The notes: generated by a model not told the origin, from the letters alone. A DNA stretch of 64,000 bases from Bifidobacterium breve (GCA_945860545.1 CAMAQM010000008.1:1-64000); one strand, 5' to 3'. Positions 7,076 to 16,500 are shown, numbered from the stretch's first letter. Translations and numbers: made by a program.

Positions 7076-9313
7076 ATGACGGTGACCGAGCGCACCGCGG
7101 TGCGAGACGAGGAACAGGCCAGACCGTGGTCGGGTCTGACGGCGCGTCTGCGCAGTCTTGCCGGGCCGGCTGCGGTCATCGTCGCCGTTCAACTGGTGCT
7201 GTTTCCGATGCCGCTGGGTATCTGGGTGCAGGGCATCACCGTCGGTCTGCTGGGGGCACTGGTGGCAATCGGGATGGCCCTGGTGTACCGGTCGAACAAG
7301 ATCCTGAACTTCGCCCAAGGGGATCTGGGAATGGCTCCGGCCACCTTGTCGCTGATCCTCGTGCAGACGTTCGCCTGGACGTGGCTACTCGGTCTCGTGG
7401 TCGGGCTCGTCGCCGCCGTCGTGCTCGGTGCGGTCGTGGAGCTCGCTGTCATCCGCCGGTTCATACGCTCGCCGCGTCTCATCCTGACTGTTGCCACCAT
7501 CGGGTTGGCCCAGGTGCTCGTGGTGGTGACTGCCCTCCTGCCGGGTTGGCTGGCGGACCTGACTGGCCGCGAGACCGATGATGTGGTGGCGACCGCCGAA
7601 CGACTCTCGTTTCCTTGGCGAGTCGAGTTCACCCTTGATCCCTTGGTGTTCCGATCCGATCACATTCTGGCGTGGGTCGTTGCTCCGGCGCTCCTTGCCG
7701 GTGTGGCGTACCTGCTGAGGCGGACCTCGCTGGGTATGGCGATCCGCGCCTCGTCGGAACGCCCGGAGCGCGCCGCCATGCTCGGTGTGCCGGTGCGTCG
7801 CCTGACGACCTACGTGTGGGTTGTTGCCGCGGTGTTGTCCTTTGCCGGCTTGTTTCTGCGTGCCGGTGTTGTCGGTCTCCCCATCGGTTCGGCGTTCAGC
7901 CTCAACGTCCTGCTCCTCGCCTTCGCCGCCCTCACGCTCGGGAGGCTGACTGACCTGCCGTCGGTGGCGGTGTCCGCTGTTGCCCTTGGCGTTCTTGAAC
8001 AGGGGATTCTCTGGAACGACACGGTCGATCTGGGCCTTTTCACCCTCGATGCCCGTCGTGGGGTGCTCGTCGCCCCGCTTCTCGGCGTCGTCATCCTCGC
8101 CGGTCTGCTCATACGGCGGGTGGGGCGCAGTCGGGCCGAAGGAGAGGAGGCCACTGCCTGGCAGGGCTCACGAGAGGTGCGTGGTGTGCCTGCGGAGCTG
8201 CGCGGGGTGCTCGAGGTCCGGCTGGTGCGGGTCGTGGTGGCACTCGTTGCGGGGGTGGTGGTGGTCGGGCTGCCGCTGGTGCTCGGGACCTCTGACTCCC
8301 TGAAGGCCTCGGCGGTCATTGTCTACGCCACGGTTGCGGTGTCGGTGGTGGTTCTCACCGGCTGGGCCGGTCAGGTGTCCCTCGGGCAGATCGGATTCGT
8401 CGGGATCGGTGGTGCGGTCGGGGCGTTCGTCACAGGTTCGTGGGGTGCGGACCTGCTCCTCGCCATCCTCCTCGCCGGCGTCGTCGGTGCGGTGGTGGCG
8501 CTCGTCGTGGGGTTGCCGGCGCTGCGCTTGCGGGGCCTGTACCTCGGGGTGGTGACCCTGGCGTTTGCCATGGCCGTTTCCGGGTGGCTCGTCAACCCGC
8601 AGTATTTCGGATGGATCCCTCAGGGGCGCATCGAGCGACCGCCCCTGTTCGGTCGGCTCTCGCTGGAATCACCGACCGCGCTGTACTACCTCTGTCTCGG
8701 CGTCTTCGCTGCGGCGGCGTTCCTCGTGACGGGCATCCGGCGGTCACGAACGGGTCGGGTGCTCATTGCGGTCCGCGACAACGAACGTAACGCGCAGGCA
8801 TTCGGCATCAGTGTCACCCGTGCCAAGTTGACGGCGTTCGCACTGAGCGGCTTCATCGCCGCCATGGCGGGCGCCACCCTGGTACACCACCAACAGGTGT
8901 TTTCCGCACAACTCGTCGCGCCGGAACAGAACCTGCTGGTCTTCACCGCAGCGGTGGTCGGTGGCCTTGGTTCCCTCGTGGGAGCCGTACTTGGAGCCGT
9001 GTTCCTCCAGGGTGGCGGTTGGTTCCTGCCCACCGAGCTGCAGTTGCTGGTCACCGGTGCCGGTGTCCTCGTCGTTCTGTTGGTGCTTCCCGGCGGCCTC
9101 GGTGGTCTGGTGTTTCGATGGAGAGACCTGTGGCTGAGGTCGGTGGCCCGTCGTTCGGGCATCGTCTCCGCATCGTTGCTTGCCGATACCGGCGGTGACG
9201 TTGCCGTGCCGGGGTCCCCGTCGGAGCTTGGAGGAACCGGCGTTGCACCGGCGCCGCCCGACGCCGGTGACGGTCCGCTCGACGTGCCGTCGCTCAATGG
9301 GGGGTCGTCGTGA
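7076..9313 (+). CDS. Fused LivH-LivM branched-chain amino acid-type ABC permease
   Basis: About 745 residues joining both permease subunits of a Liv/HAAT-family importer. The first half is LivH-like (NKILNFAQGDLGM motif near the N-terminus, about eight membrane segments). A hydrophilic link around RSRAEGEEATAW leads into a LivM-like half with GWAGQVSLGQIGFVGIGGA. The C-terminal ~60 residues are a soluble Pro/Gly-rich tail. Members transport branched-chain amino acids or, in many actinobacteria, other carboxylates; the substrate cannot be read from sequence. Start: ATG 7076 follows GGGGGG at 7066-7071; an in-frame TTG at 7031 lies upstream of it and has no ribosome site. The stop overlaps the GTG of the ATPase fusion gene (4 bases), so expression is coupled. 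Confidence 0.85.
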   Translation: MTVTERTAVRDEEQARPWSGLTARLRSLAGPAAVIVAVQLVLFPMPLGIWVQGITVGLLGALVAIGMALVYRSNKILNFAQGDLGMAPATLSLILVQTFAWTWLLGLVVGLVAAVVLGAVVELAVIRRFIRSPRLILTVATIGLAQVLVVVTALLPGWLADLTGRETDDVVATAERLSFPWRVEFTLDPLVFRSDHILAWVVAPALLAGVAYLLRRTSLGMAIRASSERPERAAMLGVPVRRLTTYVWVVAAVLSFAGLFLRAGVVGLPIGSAFSLNVLLLAFAALTLGRLTDLPSVAVSAVALGVLEQGILWNDTVDLGLFTLDARRGVLVAPLLGVVILAGLLIRRVGRSRAEGEEATAWQGSREVRGVPAELRGVLEVRLVRVVVALVAGVVVVGLPLVLGTSDSLKASAVIVYATVAVSVVVLTGWAGQVSLGQIGFVGIGGAVGAFVTGSWGADLLLAILLAGVVGAVVALVVGLPALRLRGLYLGVVTLAFAMAVSGWLVNPQYFGWIPQGRIERPPLFGRLSLESPTALYYLCLGVFAAAAFLVTGIRRSRTGRVLIAVRDNERNAQAFGISVTRAKLTAFALSGFIAAMAGATLVHHQQVFSAQLVAPEQNLLVFTAAVVGGLGSLVGAVLGAVFLQGGGWFLPTELQLLVTGAGVLVVLLVLPGGLGGLVFRWRDLWLRSVARRSGIVSASLLADTGGDVAVPGSPSELGGTGVAPAPPDAGDGPLDVPSLNGGSS

Positions 9314-12300
9314 CAGGAACGACAACCCCGACGCGGGTTGGCCCCGGCCGGCTGGGTGCGCTGCGCCACCCGGTGACGTGGGCCCGGGGGCTCACCGGTG
9401 ACGGCCCGCTGTACGCCCTGGTCATCCTGTTCGGCCTCAACGCCGTGGACGAACTGAGTCGGTCGGCGTTCGGGGTCCTCGCTCCTGACATCGCAGCGGA
9501 TTTCGGCATCGGCCTCGAGGGAATCACCCTGGTCACCTTCGTCGCCTACGCCGCCGCCCTCGGTCTCACGATTCCCATCGCCACGCTCGCCGACCGGGGG
9601 AATCGGGTGGGTCTCGCCCTTCTCGGTGGGACCGTGCTCGCCATCTTCTCCGTGGGGATCGGCTTCGCCGGCACGGCCTGGATGCTCGGCATCATGTTGG
9701 CCGGCGCCCAGATCGGCAAGGCCGTCATCGATCCGACCCACAACTCGCTGTTGGCCGACTGGTACGACATGGACGTCAGGCCGAGGATCTACTCCATCCA
9801 TCGGGCTGCGAATTCGGTCGGTCAGTTCGTCGGACCGCTTGCTGCGGGGCTGTTGGCGACATGGCTCGGGTGGCGGGCGCCATTCATCATCTTTGCTGTC
9901 CCCACCATTGTCGTTGTGCTCGCCGGACTCAGGCTGCGTGACCCGGTTCGTGGCGCACGTGAGCGTCGGGCAATGGGGGCTTCGGAGGAGGCCATCGCCA
10001 CGGAGGAGGAACCACCGTCGTTCGCCGAGGCGTGGCGGATGTGCTGGAAGATCGACAGCCTCCGACGTATCTACCGGACCTTGCCGTTCCTTGCCCCGGC
10101 GCTGGCAGGGTTCTTGTTGTTCGCCTCGTTTTACTACGAGCAGGTGTTCGGTCTCGACGCCGCCCAACGCGGATTCATCGGTTCGGCCACCGAGCCGTTC
10201 CAGCTGGTCGGGTTGGTCCTTGGCGCTCGGATCGGCATGAAGATGTTCGCCCGAGACCCCGCAGCGGTGTTCCGATTCCTCGGTTGGGTTGTCGGCATCA
10301 CCACCATCGGCGCCGTCGTGTTCGCTCTCGCCCCGAACGTGGGTGTCGCCATCGGCGCCAACATCGTGATCACGGCGTGCCTCGCCTTCCTCGTTCCGGG
10401 CATCTTCTCCGCCCTGTCGCTCGCCATTCCGGCCCGGGCGCGGGCCATGGGGTTCTCCATGGGCTCAGTGTTCGTCCTTCCCGGTCTGGCGCTGATTCCG
10501 GTGATCGGCGCCATCGGCCAAGCATGGGGACTGCGGGTGGGCATGCTGGCGATGGTGCCCATGTTCCTCATCGGTGGCCTCGCCATCGCCTCGGCAGGTG
10601 TGTTCATCAAGCGGGACATCGCCAACGTGTGGACGACCTCGGCGGCGCTCTCAGAGGTTGCGGCTCAACGCCGGCAGGGGAGTGTCAAGCGACTGCTGGT
10701 CCGCGATCTCGAGGTTGCCTACGGTGACGTACAAGTCCTCTTCGGGGTGAACCTCGAGGTCGACGAGGGCCGCATCGTCGCCCTGCTCGGCACGAACGGC
10801 GCCGGCAAGTCGACCCTGCTCAAGGCCATCAGCGGGGTGGTTGAGGCCGACCGCGGAGCGGTCATCATCGATGGTCGTGATGTGACCCACGCACCGCCTG
10901 AGGAGATCGCCCAGCGTGGAGTGGTGCAGGTGCCCGGCGGTCACGGGGTGTTCCCGACGTTGTCGGTTGGAGAGAACCTCCGGATGGCGGGCTGGATGAA
11001 TCGCCGTCGGGCACCTGAAGTCGACCAACGGATCACTGACGTGCTTGGCCGCTTCCCGGTGCTTGCCCGTCGGATCGATGAACCGGCGGCCGATCTGTCC
11101 GGTGGGCAGCAGCAGATGCTGGCGTTGGGCATGGCGTTGGTCCAGGGCCCCCAACTCGTCCTCATCGATGAGCTGTCGTTGGGACTTGCACCGATCGTCG
11201 TGGAGCAGCTGCTTCCCATGGTGCGGGAGTTGCGCGACGGCGGTGCAACGGTGGTGGTGGTGGAGCAGTCGGTGAATGTTGCGCTGGCCCTCGCCGATGA
11301 GGCGTACTTCATGGAAAAGGGTCAGATCCGTTTCCACGGACCGACCGCCGAGCTCCTAGAACGTCCCGATGTGCTGCGGTCGGTGTTCTTGGAGGGAGCG
11401 GCGTCGGGCATGGCGTTGGCAGCGGCGGGGCCGGCGTCCTCGGACCCGGCACCGGCGACCGAAGTGACGACCCGTGCCGCCACGGACGCCGGTCGATCCG
11501 GGGACGGCGACGAGCCGGCCATCGTGGTTCGTGGTGTCAGCGTCCGATTCGGTGGGATCCGTGCCGTTGACGACGTCTCCATCAGCGCGCGCCCCGGGGA
11601 GGTGCTTGGCATCATCGGCCCCAATGGTGCCGGGAAGACCACCTTGTTCGACCTGATCTGCGGATACCTGCCGCTCGACGGGGGACGGATCGAGCTCGGG
11701 GGACGCGACGTGAGCGGGCTGACGCCTGAAGCGCGGGCAACCCTTGGGCTTGGCCGGTCCTTTCAGGACGCGCGGTTGTTCCCGAACCTCATTGTCGAGG
11801 ACGCCATCAAGGTCGCCATGGACCGCTGGACGCCGGTTCGTGATCCCCTGCTGGCGGCGCTGCAAATGCCCGCCGTCTACGACTCCGAGCAGGAGGTGGC
11901 CTTGCGGGCCGAGGAGCTCATTTCGATGTTGGGCCTCGATGCGTTTCGATCCAAGTACGTGAGTGAACTGTCAACCGGGTCGCGCCGCATCGTGGATCTT
12001 GCCTGCATCGTGGCGCACCGTCCGTCGGTGGTGCTCTTCGACGAACCGTCGAGCGGTATCGCGCAAAGGGAGTCCGAGGCGCTCGGGCCGGTGATCACCC
12101 GAGTGGCAACCGAGCTTGGTGCTGCAGTGCTCGTTATCGAGCATGACATGGCGCTGCTTTCGAGCGTGGCCGACCGTCTGGTGGCTCTCGACCGGGGTCG
12201 ACTGATCGCCCACGGCGAGGTTGATTTCGTGCTACACCACCCCGAGGTGGTCGCCTCCTACCTTGGGACGACCGCCGGGGTGATTGCTCGAAGTGGTGCG

Positions 12301-12315
12301 TCAGGCTGGGACTGA
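9310..12315 (+). CDS. Triple fusion: MFS transporter - LivF-type ATPase - LivG-type ATPase
   Basis: 1001 residues in one uninterrupted frame. Residues ~30-440 are a complete-looking major facilitator protein of about 12 membrane segments, including the loop LADRGNRVGLALLG. Residues ~457-697 are a LivF-type ABC ATPase: Walker A GTNGAGKST 494-502, signature LSGGQ 596-600, Walker B Asp620-Glu621 followed by L-S instead of the usual P-S, and Gln in place of the switch His as is normal in LivF. After a ~35-residue Ala/Pro/Ser linker, ~736-995 are a LivG-type ATPase: Walker A GPNGAGKTT 770-778, variant signature LSTGS 887-891, Walker B Asp911-Glu912, switch His945. Both ATPases needed by the fused permease are therefore here, tethered to an MFS protein. 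GTG start overlaps the permease stop. What the MFS part carries is unknown. Confidence 0.88.
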   Translation: MTGTTTPTRVGPGRLGALRHPVTWARGLTGDGPLYALVILFGLNAVDELSRSAFGVLAPDIAADFGIGLEGITLVTFVAYAAALGLTIPIATLADRGNRVGLALLGGTVLAIFSVGIGFAGTAWMLGIMLAGAQIGKAVIDPTHNSLLADWYDMDVRPRIYSIHRAANSVGQFVGPLAAGLLATWLGWRAPFIIFAVPTIVVVLAGLRLRDPVRGARERRAMGASEEAIATEEEPPSFAEAWRMCWKIDSLRRIYRTLPFLAPALAGFLLFASFYYEQVFGLDAAQRGFIGSATEPFQLVGLVLGARIGMKMFARDPAAVFRFLGWVVGITTIGAVVFALAPNVGVAIGANIVITACLAFLVPGIFSALSLAIPARARAMGFSMGSVFVLPGLALIPVIGAIGQAWGLRVGMLAMVPMFLIGGLAIASAGVFIKRDIANVWTTSAALSEVAAQRRQGSVKRLLVRDLEVAYGDVQVLFGVNLEVDEGRIVALLGTNGAGKSTLLKAISGVVEADRGAVIIDGRDVTHAPPEEIAQRGVVQVPGGHGVFPTLSVGENLRMAGWMNRRRAPEVDQRITDVLGRFPVLARRIDEPAADLSGGQQQMLALGMALVQGPQLVLIDELSLGLAPIVVEQLLPMVRELRDGGATVVVVEQSVNVALALADEAYFMEKGQIRFHGPTAELLERPDVLRSVFLEGAASGMALAAAGPASSDPAPATEVTTRAATDAGRSGDGDEPAIVVRGVSVRFGGIRAVDDVSISARPGEVLGIIGPNGAGKTTLFDLICGYLPLDGGRIELGGRDVSGLTPEARATLGLGRSFQDARLFPNLIVEDAIKVAMDRWTPVRDPLLAALQMPAVYDSEQEVALRAEELISMLGLDAFRSKYVSELSTGSRRIVDLACIVAHRPSVVLFDEPSSGIAQRESEALGPVITRVATELGAAVLVIEHDMALLSSVADRLVALDRGRLIAHGEVDFVLHHPEVVASYLGTTAGVIARSGASGWD

Positions 12316-12326
12316 ACGGGGGAATC

Positions 12327-14051
12327 ATGCAACAGCCAACGAAGGGTGCAGCGCTGCGCCGGTACGTCCCGTTGCTGGCGGTCGTGGCGGTCGTCGCCGT
12401 GGTCGCCGTGGTGGCTGCGGTGACCAGCGGCCCCGCTGCGGACGGTCCTGGCGACACCGCTGGTGGAAGTGCAGAGGGGGGCTACACGTTCCAGACCGAA
12501 TGGGGTGGTCAGGTGACCCTTCCCGTTGGGGTCCTTCCGTTCCGGGTCGCCGAGCAGCTCGGCATCGAAGTCGACTGGCCTGAGACGTGCGACACCGGGC
12601 GCGGGGCGGCCGCTGTGCCCACCTATTTCGCACCCGAGTGCTACGCGCCGTTCAACGGAGACAACGGCGGCAGCACATGGCAGGGCGTCACCGGCGATTC
12701 CATCAAGGTCGTGCTCTACCAGGCACCCGATGAGGACGCCATCCTCGACGCCATCTCCGGGGCGGTCACCGACGACACCCCTGACGAGGTCTCCGCCACC
12801 TACCAGCAGCTCGTTCCCTTCTTCAACGAGTACTACGAGACCTACGGCCGCACGGTTGAGTTGGTGATCTACGAAGCCTCCGGTACCGCTATCGACGAGG
12901 TGGCCGCCCGCGCTGCCGCAGCGGAGATCGCCGAGGACATCAAGCCGTTCGCGGTCTGGGGTGGCCCGGCGATCACCACCGCGTTCAACGACGAACTTGC
13001 CGCCCGCGGGATTCTGTCGTTCGGTGGGGGAGGGAGCGGCCCCGAGTACTTCGAGGACCGTGACCCCTACCTGTTGGGGATCACCATGTCCTCGTGGCAG
13101 TTCCGCAGTCACCTCGTCGAATTCATCGACAAGCAACTCGTCGGCCGCCCCGCCCGTCACGCTGGTGACCCGGCGCTGGCATCGGAGGATCGGACGTTTG
13201 GTCTCGTGTACCTCGACAACGGCCCGTCCGCCGCAGCGAGCGCCGAACAGTTGAAGACAGGGATCGAGGAGGCAGGTGGGACTTTGGCGGTGACCGCCAC
13301 CTACCGCAACCCACTTGACGTCTCCGCAGAGGCACCCGGGGTCATTGCCAGGCTCAAGGACGCCGGGGTGACGACCGTGATGCTCGTCGGGGACCCGCTC
13401 AGCCCTGCCACGTTCACTCGTGTCGCAACCGATCAGGGCTACTTCCCCGAGTGGCTGGTTGCCGGATCACCACTGGCCGACACCACCGTGTTCGCCCGCA
13501 CCTACGACCAACAGCAATGGCGTCACGCGTTCGGTCTCTCGACGCTCGTGGCCCGAAGCGACCCGCAGATGTCCAACGGACGTCGCCTGTTCCGTTGGTA
13601 CAACTGTGAGAATCCACCGGCGTCGGACACCATCGAGCTGATCTACCCCAATCCGGCCGTGTTCTTCTCGGCACTTCAGGGTGTCGGACCCAACCTGACG
13701 CCGGAGAACTTCCGCCAAGCCCTGTTCAACGCCAACCCCACGCCGCGGGGAATCACCAACCCCTCGTTGTCGTGGGGGACCCCGGCAAAGGGTCGTTGGC
13801 CTCAGGCCGACTACCAGGGCATTGACGACGTCACCATGGTGTTCTGGGACGCCGAGGCCACCGGACCCGATGAGAACGGGCGGGTGGGCTCAGGCATGTA
13901 CGCCTACGTCGACGGTGGAAAGCGGTACCTGTCCGGCGAGTGGCCCGAGGGTGCCGAGCGAGCGTTCGAACCAGACGGTGCCGTCACCCTCTACGAGGAA
14001 CCACCCGCAAGCGAGCGTTACCCCGAGTACCCCGCACGTTGCGGGAGCTGA
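12327..14051 (+). CDS. Membrane-anchored periplasmic-binding protein of the Liv/type 1 family
   Basis: 574 residues. One N-terminal hydrophobic segment (LLAVVAVVAVVAVVAAV) without a lipobox cysteine indicates an uncleaved anchor or an atypical signal, unlike the usual lipoprotein LivK. The mature part reads like a type 1 periplasmic binding fold (SIKVVLYQAPDED, then a VWGGPAITTAFNDELAARG lobe and a TFGLVYLDNGPSAAASAEQLK lobe). It is longer than ordinary LivK (~370-400) and carries several cysteines (CDTGRG, APECYAPF, YNCENPP, PARCGS). ATG 12327 follows a GGGGGA ribosome site 11 bases after the ATPase fusion gene, so it is the third gene of the transport operon and the likely substrate receptor. 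Confidence 0.8.
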   Translation: MQQPTKGAALRRYVPLLAVVAVVAVVAVVAAVTSGPAADGPGDTAGGSAEGGYTFQTEWGGQVTLPVGVLPFRVAEQLGIEVDWPETCDTGRGAAAVPTYFAPECYAPFNGDNGGSTWQGVTGDSIKVVLYQAPDEDAILDAISGAVTDDTPDEVSATYQQLVPFFNEYYETYGRTVELVIYEASGTAIDEVAARAAAAEIAEDIKPFAVWGGPAITTAFNDELAARGILSFGGGGSGPEYFEDRDPYLLGITMSSWQFRSHLVEFIDKQLVGRPARHAGDPALASEDRTFGLVYLDNGPSAAASAEQLKTGIEEAGGTLAVTATYRNPLDVSAEAPGVIARLKDAGVTTVMLVGDPLSPATFTRVATDQGYFPEWLVAGSPLADTTVFARTYDQQQWRHAFGLSTLVARSDPQMSNGRRLFRWYNCENPPASDTIELIYPNPAVFFSALQGVGPNLTPENFRQALFNANPTPRGITNPSLSWGTPAKGRWPQADYQGIDDVTMVFWDAEATGPDENGRVGSGMYAYVDGGKRYLSGEWPEGAERAFEPDGAVTLYEEPPASERYPEYPARCGS

Positions 14052-14056
14052 GGGGA

Positions 14057-15490
14057 CTATCGCGTCGGTGTGAACGCAGCTGGCATCCGCTTGATGCCGT
14101 TAATGAACGCCGACCGCAGGCGATCCGGCTCCCCAGTGACCGTGAGGTCGGGCAGGCGGGTGAGCAACTCGTCGAACATCACCCGAATTTCCCGTCGGGC
14201 GAGATTCGCACCGAGGCAGAAATGCGGTCCTCCGGCCCCGAACGCCACGTGGTCGTTGGCGGACCGCGTGACATTGAACCGGTCAGGTTCGCTGAACACG
14301 GTGCCGTCACGGTTCGCTGACAGGTACAACATGACGACCCGGTCACCTTCGGCGATGCGTTGATCGCCGAGTTCGGTGTCGGCCGTGGCGGTACGGCGGA
14401 AGTGGATGACCGGGCTCGCCCAACGCACGATCTCCTCAACCGCTGTGGGGCCCACACCAACGGGGTCGGCGAGCCATTTCGCCCGTTCCTCGGGGTGCTG
14501 ACTGAGGGCGAGAATCCCGTGACTGATTGCGGTGCGGGTCGTTTCGTTGCCAGCCACGACGAGCAGCACGAAGAACGATCCGAGTTCGGCGGCGGTGAGT
14601 CGTTCCCCATCGACTTCGGCATGCACCAGCGCCGTGGCGATGTCGTCGCGTGGTTCGCGTAGCCGCTGTTCGGCGAGACCCAACCCGTACTGGAAGAGCT
14701 CCATCCCCGAACTCACGAGGTCCCCGACCGTGGTCACATACTCCGGGTCGCCAAACCCCAGGATGACGTTGGACAGCTCGAACATCCGCTGCTCGTCCTC
14801 GGCCGGGATGCCCATCATGTCGCAGATCACCTGCAGGGGCAGGGGGGCAGCGATGTCGCGCACCACGTCACAGGTTCCCTGCTCGGCAATGGCGTCGACA
14901 ATCGTCCGTGCTCGCCGGGCAACGGCCTCCTCCAGGCTCGAGACCTGTTTCGGGGTGAAGCCGGTGGAAATGAGACGTCGGATTTTGGTGTGTCGCGGAG
15001 CGTCCATGTTGATGATCGATCCGAGGAACTCGGCGATCTCGTCGGGGATGTCGCCGATGTTCGTGCCGCCGCGACCCGAGGCGAACAACTCGGGGTGTCG
15101 ACTGACCTCCATGACATCGGCATGGCGCGTCACCGCCCACCAGTCCCAGTCGCTGGTGCCCGCCAGGAAAGGAATGCCGCGCTGCGGGGACACGGGGAGG
15201 TCGTGGCGAAGACGTTCAAGGAGTTGCTCACGCTCCGGGTGGAGCCAGGTCACACCCTGACCAAGGTCGATCTCGGCCGGATCAACGTCCCCGGCGCTGC
15301 GATCACCGATCCAGTCGACGCCGTTGCCAAGCTCGCGCAGTTCGTCGGAGGTGTACGCAGTCCCGTCCGGATGGCTGATGGCGCCCTCCGGGGACAGTCT
15401 CCACTCGAGGCCACCGATGCGCCCCCCCGTTGCTCTACCGGTGAGCGGGTCGCGTTCCGTGATCTCCTCGCTCTCAGACCGGTTGTCCAT
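14057..15490 (-). CDS. Cytochrome P450, CYP124/125/142-like
   Basis: 477 residues. Heme-thiolate monooxygenase with the I-helix oxygen-activation motif VVAGNETTRT, the K-helix EEIVRW and the heme-binding loop FGAGGPHFCLG, with the cysteine ligand at residue 425. The C-terminal segment RLRSAFINGIKRMPAAF resembles mycobacterial CYP124/125/142 enzymes, which oxidise the terminal carbon of sterol or branched lipid side chains; that is a family resemblance, not proof of substrate. About 65 residues precede the usual P450 start. ATG 15490 has GGAGG at good spacing inside the end of the LLM gene; GTG 15493 is an alternative. Last gene of a minus-strand operon, ending five bases from the convergent binding-protein gene. 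Confidence 0.88.
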   Translation of the reverse strand: MDNRSESEEITERDPLTGRATGGRIGGLEWRLSPEGAISHPDGTAYTSDELRELGNGVDWIGDRSAGDVDPAEIDLGQGVTWLHPEREQLLERLRHDLPVSPQRGIPFLAGTSDWDWWAVTRHADVMEVSRHPELFASGRGGTNIGDIPDEIAEFLGSIINMDAPRHTKIRRLISTGFTPKQVSSLEEAVARRARTIVDAIAEQGTCDVVRDIAAPLPLQVICDMMGIPAEDEQRMFELSNVILGFGDPEYVTTVGDLVSSGMELFQYGLGLAEQRLREPRDDIATALVHAEVDGERLTAAELGSFFVLLVVAGNETTRTAISHGILALSQHPEERAKWLADPVGVGPTAVEEIVRWASPVIHFRRTATADTELGDQRIAEGDRVVMLYLSANRDGTVFSEPDRFNVTRSANDHVAFGAGGPHFCLGANLARREIRVMFDELLTRLPDLTVTGEPDRLRSAFINGIKRMPAAFTPTR

Positions 15491-16500
15491 CACCCCTCCT
15501 GCAGTTCAGCCACGATGGGCGCCCAGAAGCCCGCAGGGGTCGCATACGGGGCGTAGAACGACACGCGCTGGACCACGTCGCCGAATCGTCCGAGGATGCC
15601 GGCGGCGACCTCGGTGGGCTCGGCCACGACGGCAAACGTGTGGAGCATGTCGTCGTCGATGAGGTTGCCCATCTCCACCCACTTTCCTTCCTTGGACAGC
15701 GCGTTCAACTCAGGCTGGAGATCGCCCCATCCGTGGTGCTCGAGCACCCCGCGATAGTTGGGTGTGGACCCGTAGAAGGCGATCTGGCTGCGGACGCCGG
15801 CGGCATTGGCGGCCATGGTCGCCTCGTCAGGACCGGTGACGACGAACGCCGGAAGCGACAGTTCGATGGCACTCCGCTCCCGACCTCCGGCTGCCGCACC
15901 CCGTTCAATCGCTGGGATGGTGATCTCGCGCAGGTAGGACTCGGTGGTGAACCCGTGCACGAGCATGCCGTCACACACCTCGCCGACGACCTCGGTCATG
16001 CGTTCACCGACCGCGGCGAGAAAGACCTTGGGCACGCCGTGGGGGTTGGGTCCGGGATTGAAGAACGGTGTGATGAGGGTGTGCTGGTAGAAGTCGCCCC
16101 GGAAGTCGAGCTTGGCCGTTCCTTCAAATGACGCCCAGATGGCGCGCATGGCGAGGATGAACTCTCGCATCCGTGCCGCCGGTGCGTCCCATGGCATCGA
16201 GAAGCGGCGGGTGATGTGGGCACGCACCTGACTGCCGAGGCCCAGCAGGAACCGGCCGCCGGAGAAGGCCTGAAGGTCCCACCCGATTTGGGCGGTCACG
16301 AACGGGTTGCGGGCGAACGCCACAGCGATACCCGTGCACAGTTCGACCCGTTGGGTGTGTTCCGCCGCCAACAGGAGGGGGAAGAAGGGGTCATGGGAGG
16401 TCTCGGCCGTGACGAGGCCGTCGAAACCGTCCTGTTCGGCCTGTGCCGCCTCCCGCCCAACGGTGGTCAGATCTCCACCAATTCCCCGGTCGACTCGCAT
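15490..16500 (-). CDS. LLM-class F420-dependent oxidoreductase (TIGR03617-like)
   Basis: About 336 residues with a luciferase-like TIM-barrel pattern: GFDGLVTAETSHDPFFPLLL, LCTGIAVAFARNPF, FSGGRFLLGLGSQVRAHI, and KVFLAAVGERMTEVVGEVCDGMLVHGF. Relatives use the deazaflavin F420 (or FMN) to oxidise or reduce a small substrate; the substrate is unknown. Numbered from ATG 16500, which has a GGGGG ribosome site seven bases upstream; GTG 16506 is possible. Its stop overlaps the P450 start, so the two are translated together, which suggests the same oxidative pathway. Confidence 0.85.
   Translation of the reverse strand: MRVDRGIGGDLTTVGREAAQAEQDGFDGLVTAETSHDPFFPLLLAAEHTQRVELCTGIAVAFARNPFVTAQIGWDLQAFSGGRFLLGLGSQVRAHITRRFSMPWDAPAARMREFILAMRAIWASFEGTAKLDFRGDFYQHTLITPFFNPGPNPHGVPKVFLAAVGERMTEVVGEVCDGMLVHGFTTESYLREITIPAIERGAAAGGRERSAIELSLPAFVVTGPDEATMAANAAGVRSQIAFYGSTPNYRGVLEHHGWGDLQPELNALSKEGKWVEMGNLIDDDMLHTFAVVAEPTEVAAGILGRFGDVVQRVSFYAPYATPAGFWAPIVAELQEG

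Noticed and set aside
8686-10167. Long open frame on the minus strand under the permease and MFS fusion genes
   Set aside because: Antisense shadow in GC-rich DNA: low-complexity Arg/Pro/Thr composition, no ribosome site, and two strongly supported genes on the other strand.
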